A DNA stretch of 51,615 nucleotides from assembly GCA_013298545.1 (NCBI GenBank), contig JAAFIA010000024.1:861-52475 (forward strand), in the 5' to 3' direction. The DNA comes from Bacteroidota bacterium. Its GTDB lineage: Bacteria > Bacteroidota > Bacteroidia > Palsa-965. Below are positions 35,909-44,334 of this stretch, one piece after another. The notes under the pieces were generated by a model. The model was not told the DNA's origin. It saw only the letters and a program-made list of their open reading frames with translations, and made no database searches. Each line of letters starts with the position of its first letter. Position 1 is the stretch's first letter. The position numbers and the translations under genes were made by a program.

Positions 35909-36831
35909 TTCAATTCGAGAAAAAAGGATTAATTTTTAAGCCCGATTCGTCAAAATGGTGGCAACATTCGCATGCGGCATTGCCCACCAAATTGCATTTG
36001 GGTGATGATGTGTACCGCATTTATTTTTCGAGTCGCGACGCACAGCAACGCACGCATGTGGGATGGTTTGAATTGGATTTAAAAAATCCGACAGAGATTC
36101 TGCGCGTTTCAGAAGAACCTGTTTTAGCACCCGGCCCGCTTGGTCATTTCGACGATCATGGTGTGCAAGCATGCAGCATTGTTGCGCATAATGGTAAGCA
36201 TTACATGTACTATTTGGGTTGGAATCCGGGATTGACGCAGCCACTTTTTTATACGGCGATTGGTTTGGCGATAAGTACAGATGGCGGATTAACCTTTCAG
36301 AAATACAGCCCAGCACCAATTATGGAACGAAGCAAATTTGATCCGTGGATGGTTTCGGGTGGAACGGTTGTGCATGAAAATGGTGTATGGCGCATGTGGT
36401 ATATTTCAGGCATGAAATTCGAATTGGAAAATGGCCTTGCGAAATCGTATTACGATATTAAGTACGCGGCATCAGGCGACGGCATCAATTGGACGCGTAA
36501 AGGATTTTCGTGTTTTCCGTTGCGCGAGGGCGAAACCAATATTTCGCGTATTTCATTGATTCAACGCGATGGAAAATATTTTGCTTGGTATCCAACCAAG
36601 AAAGAAGGTATGAATTACCGCATTGGTTTTGGTCGATCAAACGACGGCTATAATTGGGATCGCAACGATGCCTTGGCTGGAATTGATGTTGCTGAAACGG
36701 GTTGGGATTCGGAGGCACTTGATAAGCAAGAAGTCATTGCACACAACGGAAAACTCTATATGTTTTACAATGGCAATCGGTTTGGGCTTGATGGTATTGG
36801 CCTTGCGGTTGCAGACGATACCTTATTATGA
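35905..36831 (+). CDS. Five-bladed beta-propeller protein, glycosidase-like (GH43/GH32 fold)
   Basis: The 308-residue protein has repeated strand units with Asp/Trp signatures (YRIYFSSRDAQQRTHVGWF, HYMYYLGWNPG, GLAISTDGGLTF, ISGMKFELENGLAKSYYDI, WDSEALDKQEVIAHNGKLY). These match the five-bladed propellers of GH43/GH68-like proteins and related enzymes in sugar clusters. There is no signal peptide, so it would be cytosolic, which is unexpected for a glycosidase; it may be a phosphorylase, a transferase or a binding protein. Catalytic residues were not assigned with confidence. It overlaps both neighbours by four bases. Confidence 0.7.
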   Translation: MIQFEKKGLIFKPDSSKWWQHSHAALPTKLHLGDDVYRIYFSSRDAQQRTHVGWFELDLKNPTEILRVSEEPVLAPGPLGHFDDHGVQACSIVAHNGKHYMYYLGWNPGLTQPLFYTAIGLAISTDGGLTFQKYSPAPIMERSKFDPWMVSGGTVVHENGVWRMWYISGMKFELENGLAKSYYDIKYAASGDGINWTRKGFSCFPLREGETNISRISLIQRDGKYFAWYPTKKEGMNYRIGFGRSNDGYNWDRNDALAGIDVAETGWDSEALDKQEVIAHNGKLYMFYNGNRFGLDGIGLAVADDTLL

Positions 36832-37571
36832 GCGGACAATTTATTCTAACGTTTGATGTGGATTGGGTACCTGATTTTATCGTGGACGATGTTTTGCATT
36901 TAGTAGAAACGGCTGGCGTAAAATCGACTTGGTTTGTTACGCACGATAGCAAAGCGATACAAGCCATGAAAAACAATGCGCTGGTTGAATTGGGTTTGCA
37001 TCCGAATTATTTACCCCATTCATCGCACGGCAATTCGCAGCAAGAAGTTTTGGCTTATTTATTCAACATTGTTCCTGATGCGGTTTCGGTGCGTTCACAT
37101 GCCGTTGTGCAATCGGGACCGATTTTAAATTATTATACGCATACAGGAATCAAAATTGATTCAACGATTTTTTTGCCGGAGCAAGAAGGCATTCGTCCGG
37201 TAACGTATTTTTTGCCGCAGGGCGAATTGATTCGTGTTCCATTTTTCTGGGCCGATGATTACGAGCTTTCGCGCAAGCCGCTACCCGATTGGAATCCGGC
37301 ACGTTATGCGCAGATGTATGGTGCAAAAGTGATGATGTTTCATCCGGTGCATGTTTTTTTTAATTCGCCCGATTATGCTTTTTATGAGGGCTTGAAAAAA
37401 CAACATCCAAACATTGGCGCATTGACTTTGGCCGAAGCGGGAAAATTGCGCAACACGAGTAAACCTGGTGCGCGCGATTTTCTCTTAAATTTATTGGGCA
37501 TGCCGGAATTGAAACAGGCACCTACACTTCGTGAATTTGTTTTTAATCAAGACGGAAATGGAAACGCCTGA
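36828..37571 (+). CDS. Polysaccharide-deacetylase-like protein (NodB-like fold)
   Basis: The 247-residue protein has the NodB-like signatures: DVDWVPD near the start (metal-binding Asp pair), AGVKSTWFVTHDS, ELGLHPN with the metal histidine, and SVRSHAVVQSG. There is no signal peptide, so it appears cytosolic, unlike secreted deacetylases. It could deacetylate a sugar intermediate, or act on the activated amino sugar made by the neighbours. Overlap with the next gene is 14 bases. Confidence 0.72.
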   Translation: MSGQFILTFDVDWVPDFIVDDVLHLVETAGVKSTWFVTHDSKAIQAMKNNALVELGLHPNYLPHSSHGNSQQEVLAYLFNIVPDAVSVRSHAVVQSGPILNYYTHTGIKIDSTIFLPEQEGIRPVTYFLPQGELIRVPFFWADDYELSRKPLPDWNPARYAQMYGAKVMMFHPVHVFFNSPDYAFYEGLKKQHPNIGALTLAEAGKLRNTSKPGARDFLLNLLGMPELKQAPTLREFVFNQDGNGNA

Positions 37572-38652
37572 TCTCGCTACTGCACGCGCGCTACAACGCA
37601 TTCAAACGTTGATTCAGCGACTCAATCTTGATTTGAGTGGCATGAAGGTGTTGACGGAATGCGCGAGTGGTGCGTATGCTTATACCGCTGTGATGGCGGC
37701 GATGGCTGGCGCAGATGTGATTGCAGTGGGCCGCGATTCGTCGTACGGAAAATTTGAGGATAATAAAAAAAGGCTTGCGGATTTGTTGCGTTTCGCGCAA
37801 ACGAAGACGTCTGTTCGCATGTGCAGGAAAGAAGAATTAGAAGAGCATTTATCCGTCGATATTGTAACCAATTCTGGTTTTCTGCGTCCGATTGATGCGG
37901 CGCTCATTGCTAAATTACCAGCCTCGGCAGTAGTTTGTTTGATGTGGGAAACATGGGAATTTCGTCCGGGCGAGATTGATTTGGATGCGTGTCGTACAAA
38001 AGGAATTCCGGTGATTGGTACAAACGAACATTATCCGGCAACAGATATGTTTCGGTATCCGGGTTTATTGGCTTTGCATTTGTTATTTGCGATGCAGGTA
38101 GAAACGGCGAACAGTGATTTGGTTTTGTTGGGTGGTGGTTTGACGGGAATGCTGATTGCCAAAATGTTTACAGACATGGGCCTTTCGTTTTGGTGGTTTA
38201 CGCCAGAAGGAAATGAGCGCGCAGAAAAATGTAAACCGTATTCGGCCATGCGTGATTTGTTGACGATGGAAAATATTGATGCGGTGATTTGTGCAGAACA
38301 TAAAGATCCGCGTGTGGTTGTTGGAAAAGATACGCCGTTGCGGTTTGCGGAGTTGCAACAGCAATTTCCACTGTTGCGTTGGGGACATCTTTCGGGTGCG
38401 ATTGATGCGGAAGCGTTGGCGGCATCGGGCTTAGAATATTTTCCGAAGAAGATTATGCCTTTTGGTTACATGACATATAGCACCGATGTGCTTGGGCCTG
38501 CGCCGGTGTTGGAGTTAAACGCGGCTGGTTTGAAAGTGGGTGAACTGGCGGCGCGTGTGCGCATGGCGGGTGGCGATGGAAAAACAGCAATTCAAAAAAC
38601 AGTAGATCATGGAATTGGACAAGATTTTGAAGGCGGATTTTTTTCGCACTAA
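37558..38652 (+). CDS. Double Rossmann-fold protein, possible dehydrogenase, unassigned
   Basis: The product has 364 residues. Two nucleotide-binding-like segments are visible: DLSGMKVLTECASGAYAYTA followed by AGADVIAVGRDSS, and NSDLVLLGGGLTGMLIAKMF in the second half. A middle segment (GIPVIGTNEHYPATDMFRYP) recalls 2-hydroxyacid dehydrogenases or S-adenosylhomocysteine-hydrolase-like folds, but I cannot match a named family. It has no signal peptide or membrane helix. Its start lies inside the preceding gene and its end overlaps the next by 44 bases, so it is firmly part of the operon. It could be a new enzyme of the sugar pathway. Confidence 0.55.
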   Translation: METPDLATARALQRIQTLIQRLNLDLSGMKVLTECASGAYAYTAVMAAMAGADVIAVGRDSSYGKFEDNKKRLADLLRFAQTKTSVRMCRKEELEEHLSVDIVTNSGFLRPIDAALIAKLPASAVVCLMWETWEFRPGEIDLDACRTKGIPVIGTNEHYPATDMFRYPGLLALHLLFAMQVETANSDLVLLGGGLTGMLIAKMFTDMGLSFWWFTPEGNERAEKCKPYSAMRDLLTMENIDAVICAEHKDPRVVVGKDTPLRFAELQQQFPLLRWGHLSGAIDAEALAASGLEYFPKKIMPFGYMTYSTDVLGPAPVLELNAAGLKVGELAARVRMAGGDGKTAIQKTVDHGIGQDFEGGFFSH

Positions 38653-39214
38653 TCCAGAACAGGCAAAACTGCTCGAACAGTTGGTGGTATTGCAACATGG
38701 TTTGCGCGATCTGACGTACACGCAATACAAACGGGTGAATCCGATCAATGAGGATTTGACGGATTGGAAAGAGCGTGGAGAATTTTTATTTGGGAAAGGA
38801 AAAAACATTACGGTGTACAATACGGCTTCTGTTGTGGGAACTGTGGAAGTAGGCGAAAATACGTGGATTGGGCCTTACACGGCACTGGATGGAACGGGTG
38901 GTTTGAAAATTGGAAAGTTCTGTTCGATTTCTTCGGGGGTGAATATTGTTTCGCATGATTCGGTGGCGTATGCCTTGAGTGGTGGGAAATTACCGTATGC
39001 GTATGCGTCTATCGAGATTGGTGATTGCTGTTTTATTGGAACGGGTGTATTTATTGGGAAAGGAATAAAAATTGGGAAGCATTGTGTGGTGGGTGCAGGT
39101 GCTGTAGTTACGCACGATTTGCCGGATTTTTCGATAGCGGCGGGTGTTCCGGCGAAAATTATTGGTGAGGTAAAATGGGATGGTGAAAAAATTGAATTAA
39201 ACATATTTAAATAA
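38609..39214 (+). CDS. Hexapeptide-repeat acyltransferase (left-handed beta-helix)
   Basis: The 201-residue protein has an alpha-helical start (DKILKADFFRTNPEQAKLL). Hexapeptide coils follow (VVGTVEVGENTWIGPYTAL, GLKIGKFCSISSGVNIVSHD, IGTGVFIGKGIKIGKHCVV, GAGAVVTHDLPDFSIAAGVP), with the conserved SHDS/His region of O-acetyltransferases. It most likely acetylates a sugar hydroxyl or amino group. It is a second acetyltransferase of the cluster beside the NeuD/PglD-like one. Confidence 0.88.
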   Translation: MELDKILKADFFRTNPEQAKLLEQLVVLQHGLRDLTYTQYKRVNPINEDLTDWKERGEFLFGKGKNITVYNTASVVGTVEVGENTWIGPYTALDGTGGLKIGKFCSISSGVNIVSHDSVAYALSGGKLPYAYASIEIGDCCFIGTGVFIGKGIKIGKHCVVGAGAVVTHDLPDFSIAAGVPAKIIGEVKWDGEKIELNIFK

Positions 39215-39222
39215 GCGCGATT

Positions 39223-39810
39223 ATGATTCCTGCATTGGATGAAAATTATTGGAACAACCGGTATGCGAGCGATGATGCGCGTTGGGATGTGGGCGATATT
39301 ACGAGACCATTGAAAGCGTATATCGATCAGTTGACGAATAAAGAGATGCGTATTTTAATTCCGGGTTGTGGTAATGCTTGGGAGGCTGAGTATTTGTGGC
39401 GGCAGGGATTTCGGAATGTGTTTGTGATTGATATTGCGCCATTGGCGGTGGAGCAATTTAAGAAGCGACTACCTGATTTTCCATCGGAGCAAATTTTTTG
39501 TGAAGATTTTTTCACCCACACAGCGCAGTATGATTTGATTTTAGAGCAAACCTTTTTTTGTGCGTTGAATCCGTCTTTGCGGGAGGCTTATGCGTTGCAG
39601 ATGTCGAATTTGTTGGTGCGTGGTGGCCGTTTGGTAGGCTTATTATTTACCGATTTTTTGAATGTTGATAAACCGCCATTTGGTGGTACGGTAGAGGAAT
39701 ATGAAGGGTATTTTAAAAAAGCGTTTAGGTTTCATGCGTGGGCGCGCGCCTACAATTCGATTGATTCGCGCGCGGGGCGTGAGTGGTTTTTGAATTTGAG
39801 AAAAGTGTAA
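39223..39810 (+). CDS. Thiopurine methyltransferase-like (TPMT family) SAM enzyme
   Basis: The 195-residue protein has the TPMT layout: YWNNRYASDDARWDVG at the start, MRILIPGCGNAWEAEYLW as SAM motif I, VFVIDIAPLAVEQFKK, and LRKV at the end. TPMT-family proteins methylate thiols, selenols or other small molecules. It is the last gene of the tight operon (eight-base gap before it). Whether it belongs functionally to the polymer pathway is unclear. The YhcG leader palindrome begins three bases after its stop codon. Confidence 0.88.
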   Translation: MIPALDENYWNNRYASDDARWDVGDITRPLKAYIDQLTNKEMRILIPGCGNAWEAEYLWRQGFRNVFVIDIAPLAVEQFKKRLPDFPSEQIFCEDFFTHTAQYDLILEQTFFCALNPSLREAYALQMSNLLVRGGRLVGLLFTDFLNVDKPPFGGTVEEYEGYFKKAFRFHAWARAYNSIDSRAGREWFLNLRKV

Positions 39811-39812
39811 AA

Positions 39813-39844
39813 TCAATTTGTGCCACAGGCTGTGGCACAAATTC
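39813..39844. repeat. 32-base repeat with 13-bp palindrome arms, leader copy
   Basis: Identical to 40148-40179. The arms AATTTGTGCCACA (39815-39827) and TGTGGCACAAATT (39831-39843) are perfect inverted repeats around GGC. It lies just before the yhcG start codon, so it could be an operator, a terminator of the upstream operon, or an inserted palindromic element. Confidence 0.85.
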
Positions 39845-39857
39845 AAAATTTGATACA

Positions 39858-40937
39858 ATGAGCAAGATGAATTTAGGAAAAACATATAAGGCATGGCTTA
39901 AAACGATTAAGCAAAAAATAAAAGCGGCCCAATACAAAGCAGCAATGAGCGTGAATGCGCAGCTGATGGAATTGTATTGGGATTTGGGAAAAGACCTTGT
40001 TAAAAAACAAAATGAAGCCAATTGGGGCGATGCTGTTTTAGAACAATTAGCATTTGATTTGCGGTTGAGTTTCCCTGAAATTACAGGGTTTTCAAGAAGG
40101 AATTTGTATGCGATTCGGCAATGGTATTTATTTTATAGTGCCGAAAGTCAATTTGTGCCACAGGCTGTGGCACAAATTCCGTGGGGGCATAATCGGTTGA
40201 TTATTTCAAAAATTAAAAACACAAAAGAGGCACTTTTTTATTGCAACGCAACTGTACAGAATGGTTGGAATCGAGAGCAGTTGGAATTGCAAATCGATAA
40301 TCGGTATTACCAATCAAAAGGGAAATCGATTACTAATTTTAAAGCTACATTGCCTGAATTGCAATCGGCACTAGCAATAGAGACGTTAAAGAACCCTTAC
40401 AATTTCGATTTTCTGGGTTTAGAAAATGATGCGCTGGAATTGGAGATAGAACATGCCATGATGAATCACATTGCAAAATTCCTGATTGAATTAGGCAAAG
40501 GTTTTGCATTTGTTGGACGGCAATATCAGTTGGTGATTAGCGATACGGAATATTATGTTGATTTACTTTTTTACCATTTGCATTTGCGCAGTTTTGTGGT
40601 TGTTGAACTCAAGTCGGGGAAATTCAAACCTGAATATGCAGGCAAACTCAATTTTTATCTATCGGCTATTGATGCGCAAATAAAACAGCCACAAGACAAT
40701 CCAAGTATTGGATTGATTCTATGTCGCCACAAAGACAAAATTGAAGCGGAGTATTCGTTGAAAGACATTAAGAAACCTATTGGAATAAGTGAGTATAAAT
40801 TGACACAGGCATTGCCAAAGAATTATAAAAGTCAACTTCCAACCATTGCACAGATTGAAACTCAGTTGGAATACAAAGAAAAAAAACAAGGTAAATCTGT
40901 TCGGAAAGTGATTGGTAAGCAGAAAAAGAGCAAGTAA
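39858..40937 (+). CDS. YhcG / DUF1016-family PD-(D/E)xK nuclease
   Basis: The 359-residue protein has an N-terminal helical domain (TYKAWLKTIKQKIKAAQYKA, LMELYWDLGKDLV, FSRRNLYAIRQWYLFYS). The family's conserved stretch FVPQAVAQIPWGHN (about 99-112) follows. The C-terminal nuclease core has YVDLLFYH with Asp235 and VVVELKSGKF with Glu250-x-Lys252. Family proteins are predicted nucleases often found in accessory or defence islands. The 32-base palindromic repeat upstream recurs inside this gene and encodes the QFVPQAVAQ stretch. Codon usage is A/T-rich compared with the EPS genes. I chose the ATG at 39858 (MSKMNLGK); an open frame extends upstream through the leader palindrome, but no family start lies there. 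Confidence 0.88.
   Translation: MSKMNLGKTYKAWLKTIKQKIKAAQYKAAMSVNAQLMELYWDLGKDLVKKQNEANWGDAVLEQLAFDLRLSFPEITGFSRRNLYAIRQWYLFYSAESQFVPQAVAQIPWGHNRLIISKIKNTKEALFYCNATVQNGWNREQLELQIDNRYYQSKGKSITNFKATLPELQSALAIETLKNPYNFDFLGLENDALELEIEHAMMNHIAKFLIELGKGFAFVGRQYQLVISDTEYYVDLLFYHLHLRSFVVVELKSGKFKPEYAGKLNFYLSAIDAQIKQPQDNPSIGLILCRHKDKIEAEYSLKDIKKPIGISEYKLTQALPKNYKSQLPTIAQIETQLEYKEKKQGKSVRKVIGKQKKSK
40148..40179. repeat. 32-base palindromic repeat, copy inside yhcG
   Basis: A base-for-base copy of 39813-39844, here translated in frame as part of SQFVPQAVAQI (about residues 97-107). The same sequence is non-coding upstream and coding here, which suggests either an operator-like duplicate or a mobile palindrome. 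Confidence 0.85.
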
Positions 40938-40947
40938 TTTTCAAGCC

Positions 40948-41468
40948 ATGTCGCTACTCGAAAAGCTAAAAATAAATCAACATCTCACGCATACAACATC
41001 ACTTTCTAAAACTGAATTTTTGGAGAAGTTTGCGCGCTTTGTGCATCGTGGCAGTTTTTCATACTTTGTGTTTATGGCTTATTATGAAGCATATTCTCAT
41101 TCACAAAAAAACTGAGAGGTGAATTAAATAATGAAGGTTTTGTACTCCGACGAATAAAACGTTTTTGGGCATTTACTACTGATGGGTGTTTCGCTTTAGC
41201 AATAGGTCGATTTCATGAAATTGAAGGGAAATTAACAATTGAAGTATGCATCAATGGACTTAATTGGGTCTTCATCATTGCATTAATTTTTATGATTTTT
41301 ATTCTTACTGCATCCGTTTTTTTCTTCGATGCATTTTCATTGCCTTTTTTCTTAATTGCAACACTAACAAGTTGTATTTGGCTATTTCAGATGCGAGAAA
41401 GTAGTCGCATTTTAAAAGAAGAATTGGATGATACCTTTTTTATGCTCGAAAACAAAATAACGCTTTGA
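40948..41468 (+). pseudogene. Membrane protein split by a -1 shift at A_AAA_AAC
   Basis: The ATG at 40948 reads MSLLEKLKINQHLTHTTSLS and stops at TGA 41113-41115. A second frame takes over directly and runs to TGA 41466-41468: CTG AGA GGT GAA, with FVLRRIKRFWAFTTDG and two membrane helices (WVFIIALIFMIFILTASVFFF and LPFFLIATLTSCIWLF). The joined product would be about 173 residues. The switch falls on seven A's (41105-41111): A_AAA_AAC at 41106-41112 is in the correct register for -1 slippage, with a stop codon right after. Either a base is missing in the homopolymer (mutation or sequencing error) or it is true programmed frameshifting. No family is recognised. It starts 11 bases after the YhcG stop codon. 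Confidence 0.6.
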
Positions 41469-41511
41469 GCAACCATTTCATAATATAAAATCACTGATGC
41501 AAGTAGGTGTT

Positions 41512-42066
41512 TCAAAACCGAATGTCTAAAATCGGATGAAGTTCTAGATTATTCTTTGCTTGCTTACGTTTGTAGTGGTGATCGATATCGATGAATGCGA
41601 CACCTGTAATGGTTACGGTTTTGCCTTCGAGGTTATTGTTTTCTATAAACGTATTGATGCGCTCGTATGTTGACCAATAGCTTGATGTTTCAGCGTATTT
41701 GCATCCGGGATTGGGGCATTCGGTAATGAGGTAATGATCGCCGTCTTTCAATAAAATATGCCAATCGCCATCGCGTTTACGATCAACTTCTTCAACGGTT
41801 GCAATAACAGTATATACTTTCTTTTCTGCTTCTTGCCGTTCGGTGCTTGATTTGACTTCGGAAACATCGAGTGCGCCAAGTTCGGCGAGTGTGATGGAAA
41901 TAGGTGTTGTATCAACTAATGAAACGGATGCATCAATGAGGAGTTTAACTTCTCGTCGTGTATTGCCATTGCAGGAATCGGGGTCTTTTTTTCCTTTTTT
42001 GCAAGCAGCAAAACAGCCGATTACAATCAAAGCCGTCAGAAAAATAGAACACCTTGTTGCTTGCAT
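41512..42066 (-). CDS. Predicted lipoprotein with an OB-like domain
   Basis: The 184-residue precursor has a lipoprotein signal peptide (FLTALIVIGCFAACKKGKK), with FAAC as the lipobox. The rest has strand patterns that resemble an OB fold (VYTVIATVEEVDRKRDGDWH, LKDGDHYLITECPNPGC, KTVTITGVAFIDIDHHY). It lies downstream of folD on the same strand, separated by a hairpin. The function is unknown; it is probably anchored to the periplasmic face of a membrane. Confidence 0.7.
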   Translation of the reverse strand: MQATRCSIFLTALIVIGCFAACKKGKKDPDSCNGNTRREVKLLIDASVSLVDTTPISITLAELGALDVSEVKSSTERQEAEKKVYTVIATVEEVDRKRDGDWHILLKDGDHYLITECPNPGCKYAETSSYWSTYERINTFIENNNLEGKTVTITGVAFIDIDHHYKRKQAKNNLELHPILDIRF

Positions 42067-42088
42067 CTGATTTTATTTTTAAAACGAT

Positions 42089-42112
42089 GCGAAGTGTATT
42101 TTAGTACTTCGC
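42089..42112 (-). terminator. Hairpin at the folD 3' end
   Basis: Arms GCGAAGT (42089-42095) and ACTTCGC (42106-42112) form a 7-bp stem with a 10-base loop that includes the folD stop codon. On the minus strand only a short T-run follows; on the plus strand a seven-T run follows. It may be a weak terminator or attenuator between folD and the lipoprotein gene. Confidence 0.4.
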
Positions 42113-42979
42113 TTTTTTTGCTGCCAACATGGTATTTTGCAACAATCCGGTAATGGTCATTGGTCCTACTCCACCAGGGACGGGTGTAATCCAATTTGTT
42201 TTGGGTGCCACCTCATCAAAATCGACATCGCCGTGCAATTTGAAACCGAGTTTGGTACCGGGTGCATCGACGCGTGTTGTGCCAACATCAATAACCACAG
42301 CACCTTCTTTGATCATGTGTGCTTTCAGGAATTTTGGTTTTCCGAGTGCAACTACAACAATATCGGCGGTGCGGGTGTGCGCTTCTAAATTTTGTGTGCG
42401 GCTGTGGCAAAGTGTAACGGTACAATTTGCGCCTTTGGTATTGCGTGCGAGCAAGATGCTCATGGGCGATCCAACAATGTGGCTTCGGCCAATGACAACA
42501 GCATGTTTTCCGGCAGTATCAATGCCACAGCGCTGAATCAATTGCATGATGCCATAAGGCGTTGCGGGAAGGTAGCAAGGCAAATTGAGGGCCATGCGTC
42601 CGACATTGACGGGATGAAATCCATCTACATCTTTTGCTGGCGCAATGGCTTCGATGATGGCGTGTTCGTTGATGTGTTTCGGCAACGGGAGTTGCACAAT
42701 AAATCCATCAATTTCGGGATCGTTGTTGAGGCGATTGACTTGTTCGATGAGTTCGTCTTGCGTAATGGTATCTTCTAACCGAACAAGTGTTGAGCGGTAA
42801 CCAATGCGTTCGCAGGCTTTGACTTTGGCATTGACGTAAGTAACACTTCCACCGTCGTTCCCAACCAGAATTGCTGCTAAATGTGGCGGTCGTGCGCCAT
42901 CGGCAAGCATGGTAGCTACTTCCTGTGCGAGTTCGTTCTGAATGGTGGTGGCAATTTCTTTGCCGTCGATCAATTGCAT
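42101..42979 (-). CDS. folD: Bifunctional methylenetetrahydrofolate dehydrogenase / cyclohydrolase
   Basis: The 292-residue protein has family signatures: [20 protein letters not shown] with the catalytic lysine, [32 protein letters not shown], and [12 protein letters not shown]. It makes 5,10-methenyl and 10-formyl THF for purines and formyl-Met. It is paired with ffh 20 bases upstream, an arrangement seen in many Bacteroidota. Confidence 0.96.
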   Translation of the reverse strand: MQLIDGKEIATTIQNELAQEVATMLADGARPPHLAAILVGNDGGSVTYVNAKVKACERIGYRSTLVRLEDTITQDELIEQVNRLNNDPEIDGFIVQLPLPKHINEHAIIEAIAPAKDVDGFHPVNVGRMALNLPCYLPATPYGIMQLIQRCGIDTAGKHAVVIGRSHIVGSPMSILLARNTKGANCTVTLCHSRTQNLEAHTRTADIVVVALGKPKFLKAHMIKEGAVVIDVGTTRVDAPGTKLGFKLHGDVDFDEVAPKTNWITPVPGGVGPMTITGLLQNTMLAAKKAKY

Positions 42980-42999
42980 AAAAAGAAATTCAAAAAAAA

Positions 43000-44334
43000 T
43001 TAGCGGCGCATATTTGGCATGTTGCGCATCATTTTCGCCATTTGGTCTTTGTTCGACATCATGCGCATCATTTTGCGGGTGTCTTCAAATTGCTTGATGA
43101 GGCGATTGACATCTTGGATGGTTGTTCCGCTTCCTTTGGCAATACGCGCGCGACGTGGGCCTGTTAAAATTTCGGGACGTTCGCGTTCTTCGGGTGTCAT
43201 CGAATAAATAATAGCTTCGATTCCTTTGAATGCGTTATCGTCAATATCAACATCTTTCAGGGCTTTACCAACACCAGGAATCATACCCATGAGGTCTTTG
43301 ATGTTGCCCATCTTTTTGATTTGATGGAGTTGGCCGAGAAAATCGTTAAAGCTAAATTTGTTTTTGGCTAAACGGTCTTGCAAACGTTTTGCTTCAACGG
43401 CATCGAATTGTTCTTGTGCGCGCTCTACGAGTGTAACGACGTCGCCCATACCGAGAATACGGTCGGCCATACGTTCGGGGTAGAACACATCGAGCGCTTC
43501 CATTTTTTCGCCCGTACCAATAAACTTAATTGGTTTATTGACCACAGAACGAATAGAAAGTGCTGCACCACCGCGTGTATCGCCATCGAGTTTGGTGAGG
43601 ATGACGCCATCGAAATCGAGTTTATCGTTGAATGCTTTGGCGGTGTTTACAGCATCTTGTCCGGTCATGGAATCGACCACGAACAAAATTTCGTCGGGGT
43701 TGATTGCTTTTTTGACCGCGGCAATTTCATTCATCATCATTTCGTCGATGGCCAAACGACCAGCGGTATCGACAATGACAACAGAGTTTCCGTTTTGTTT
43801 GGCGTGAGCGACAGCGCGTTTGGCAATGCCAACAGCATCTGTAACACCCGGTTCAGCAAATACTTCGACGCCGATTTGTTCGCCCAAAACTTTGAGCTGG
43901 TCAACCGCAGCAGGACGGTAAACGTCGCAAGCAACGAGCAATGGATTTTTACTGCGTTTCGTTTTGAGCCAGTTGGCGAGTTTGCCGGAGAAGGTTGTTT
44001 TACCAGAACCTTGCAAACCTGACATGAGGATGATGGTTGGGTTGCCACCGAGTTTGATGTCGGCTTTTTCGCCGCCCATGAGTTTGGCGAGTTCGTCGTG
44101 CGTAATTTTAACGAGTAACTGGCCTGGCGAAACAGCGGTAAGTACGTTTTGACCAAGTGCTTGTGTTTTCACATCGTCTGTGAATTTTTTAGCTACTTGG
44201 TAACTCACGTCAGCATCAAGAAGTGCTTTGCGCACATCTTTGAGCGTTTCGGCTACGTTGATCTCAGTAATTTTGCCATCGCCTTTGATGACTTTGAACG
44301 CTCTTTCGAGCTTATCGGATAAATTTTCGAACAT
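43000..44334 (-). CDS. ffh: Signal recognition particle protein (SRP54)
   Basis: The 444-residue GTPase has an N domain ([16 protein letters not shown]), G1 [15 protein letters not shown] (about 106-120), [15 protein letters not shown], and [16 protein letters not shown]. The Met-rich M domain at the end ([20 protein letters not shown]) binds signal peptides and 4.5S RNA. The length is normal. It forms an operon with folD. The region upstream carries repeats but no strong -33/-7 promoter was found (TAATTTTA lies at a plausible -7 place). Confidence 0.97.
   Translation of the reverse strand: MFENLSDKLERAFKVIKGDGKITEINVAETLKDVRKALLDADVSYQVAKKFTDDVKTQALGQNVLTAVSPGQLLVKITHDELAKLMGGEKADIKLGGNPTIILMSGLQGSGKTTFSGKLANWLKTKRSKNPLLVACDVYRPAAVDQLKVLGEQIGVEVFAEPGVTDAVGIAKRAVAHAKQNGNSVVIVDTAGRLAIDEMMMNEIAAVKKAINPDEILFVVDSMTGQDAVNTAKAFNDKLDFDGVILTKLDGDTRGGAALSIRSVVNKPIKFIGTGEKMEALDVFYPERMADRILGMGDVVTLVERAQEQFDAVEAKRLQDRLAKNKFSFNDFLGQLHQIKKMGNIKDLMGMIPGVGKALKDVDIDDNAFKGIEAIIYSMTPEERERPEILTGPRRARIAKGSGTTIQDVNRLIKQFEDTRKMMRMMSNKDQMAKMMRNMPNMRR

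Noticed and set aside
39813-40179. CRISPR-like repeat pair
   Set aside because: Only two copies, one inside a coding sequence, with no spacer series or cas genes nearby.
42129-42778. Plus-strand frames opposite folD
   Set aside because: The minus strand encodes an unambiguous FolD; the opposite frames have no start context or family.
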